7,595 nt of DNA from Robiginitomaculum sp. (GTDB lineage Bacteria; Pseudomonadota; Alphaproteobacteria; Caulobacterales; Maricaulaceae), in assembly GCA_016765255.1 (NCBI GenBank), contig JAESQI010000267.1, forward strand, positions 1-7,595, given 5' to 3'. Below are positions 7,286 through 7,595 of this stretch, piece after piece. Position 1 is the first letter of the stretch. The number at the start of each line of letters is the position of its first letter. The translations under genes were made by a program, and so were the position numbers. The notes below the pieces were generated by a model. The model was not told where the DNA came from and did no database searches. It saw only the letters and a list, made by a program, of their open reading frames with translations.

Positions 7286-7595
7286 CTACGACACTCGTAT
7301 TTCCAGTTTTACGCCCTCTTGTTGCTGCAAAGTTTGAATGATCCCAAATAAATTTTTAGCTGTTGGATTGCCGCTCGGACTGACCATGCGCATAAGACTT
7401 TTGGGGGATTTTTCTGTCATATCAGCGAGTTTTTCAAAGCCCATTGTGGCATTGATGTAGTTTCGCAGAAGTGATTTTCCAGTTTCTATATCGCCAGCGA
7501 GCATGTTCTCTAAACTTTCTGTAAGTAGGGTATGACGAAATTCTGGATCGCGTAAGGCTCTAGCGCGAACCGTATCTCTAAAATTTCTTGTAATA
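7286..7595 (-). CDS. COG3636/HigA-like addiction-module antitoxin, 5' end outside window
   Basis: The minus-strand frame runs from the window edge to a TAG at 7288-7286 and gives 103 residues. It opens with ITRNFRDTVRARALRDPEF and ends with EGVKLEIRVS. An internal ATG at 7504 is not the start, because upstream residues match the family's usual opening (TR.F..TV..RA..D..F...LL.E). The body, with TGKSLLRNYINATMGFE, then LADMTEKSPKSLMRM and SPSGNPTAKNLFGII, is the helix-turn-helix domain of COG3636-type regulators. These are antitoxins of RelE/ParE-superfamily (HigB-like) toxin pairs. Only a few N-terminal residues should be missing. The protein probably binds its own promoter and neutralises a toxin encoded just upstream, beyond 7595. 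Its place next to the tRNA fragment suggests it belongs to a mobile or island segment. Confidence 0.85.
   Translation of the reverse strand, partial: ITRNFRDTVRARALRDPEFRHTLLTESLENMLAGDIETGKSLLRNYINATMGFEKLADMTEKSPKSLMRMVSPSGNPTAKNLFGIIQTLQQQEGVKLEIRVS

Noticed and set aside
1..7595. CRISPR array, insertion sequence or phage gene cluster
   Set aside because: No regularly spaced repeats, transposase, terminal inverted repeats or phage structural genes were seen on either strand.

Overview
The window looks like bacterial chromosome, most likely from an alphaproteobacterium of moderate to low GC content. That placement is an inference. It rests on a stand-alone AceE/MdeB-type E1 enzyme, an ScsB-like DsbD fusion protein and a COG3636-type antitoxin, a combination familiar from that class. 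No rRNA gene or complete taxonomic marker is present.

Layout from left to right: (1) 1-132, minus strand, is the N-terminal part of a TRIC/UPF0126 (YadS/YicG-type) membrane protein that runs off the left edge. (2) 182-2455, minus strand, is a complete homodimeric 2-oxoacid dehydrogenase E1-like, thiamine-diphosphate-dependent enzyme of the transketolase superfamily. The TRIC gene follows it after 49 bases on the same strand, so the two may be co-transcribed. (3) About 2456-2700 is a divergent intergenic region. (4) 2701-4869, plus strand, is a three-part DsbD/ScsB-type thiol:disulfide reductase: signal peptide and periplasmic domain, eight-helix membrane domain, and C-terminal thioredoxin domain with a CISC motif. 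(5) 5025-7079, plus strand, is a secreted S9-family serine peptidase with an N-terminal beta-propeller and a complete Ser-Asp-His triad. (6) 7080-7285 is non-coding. It carries a 25-base copy of a tRNA 3' end (minus strand, CCA included, tRNA-Asn-like) and, just to its right, two copies of a 10-base direct repeat. (7) 7286-7595, minus strand, is an antitoxin-type DNA-binding protein (COG3636/HigA-like) whose start lies beyond the right edge.

Genes 2-5 look like ordinary housekeeping or envelope genes. The most informative part is the right end. An isolated tRNA 3' end with no tRNA body is the usual scar of tRNA-targeted integration. Its orientation predicts that the integrated element lies to the right, beginning near 7154-7178 and including the antitoxin, with the intact tRNA gene further right on the minus strand. 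I see no convincing new multi-gene system in the window itself. If there is one, it probably lies in the predicted island beyond 7595.
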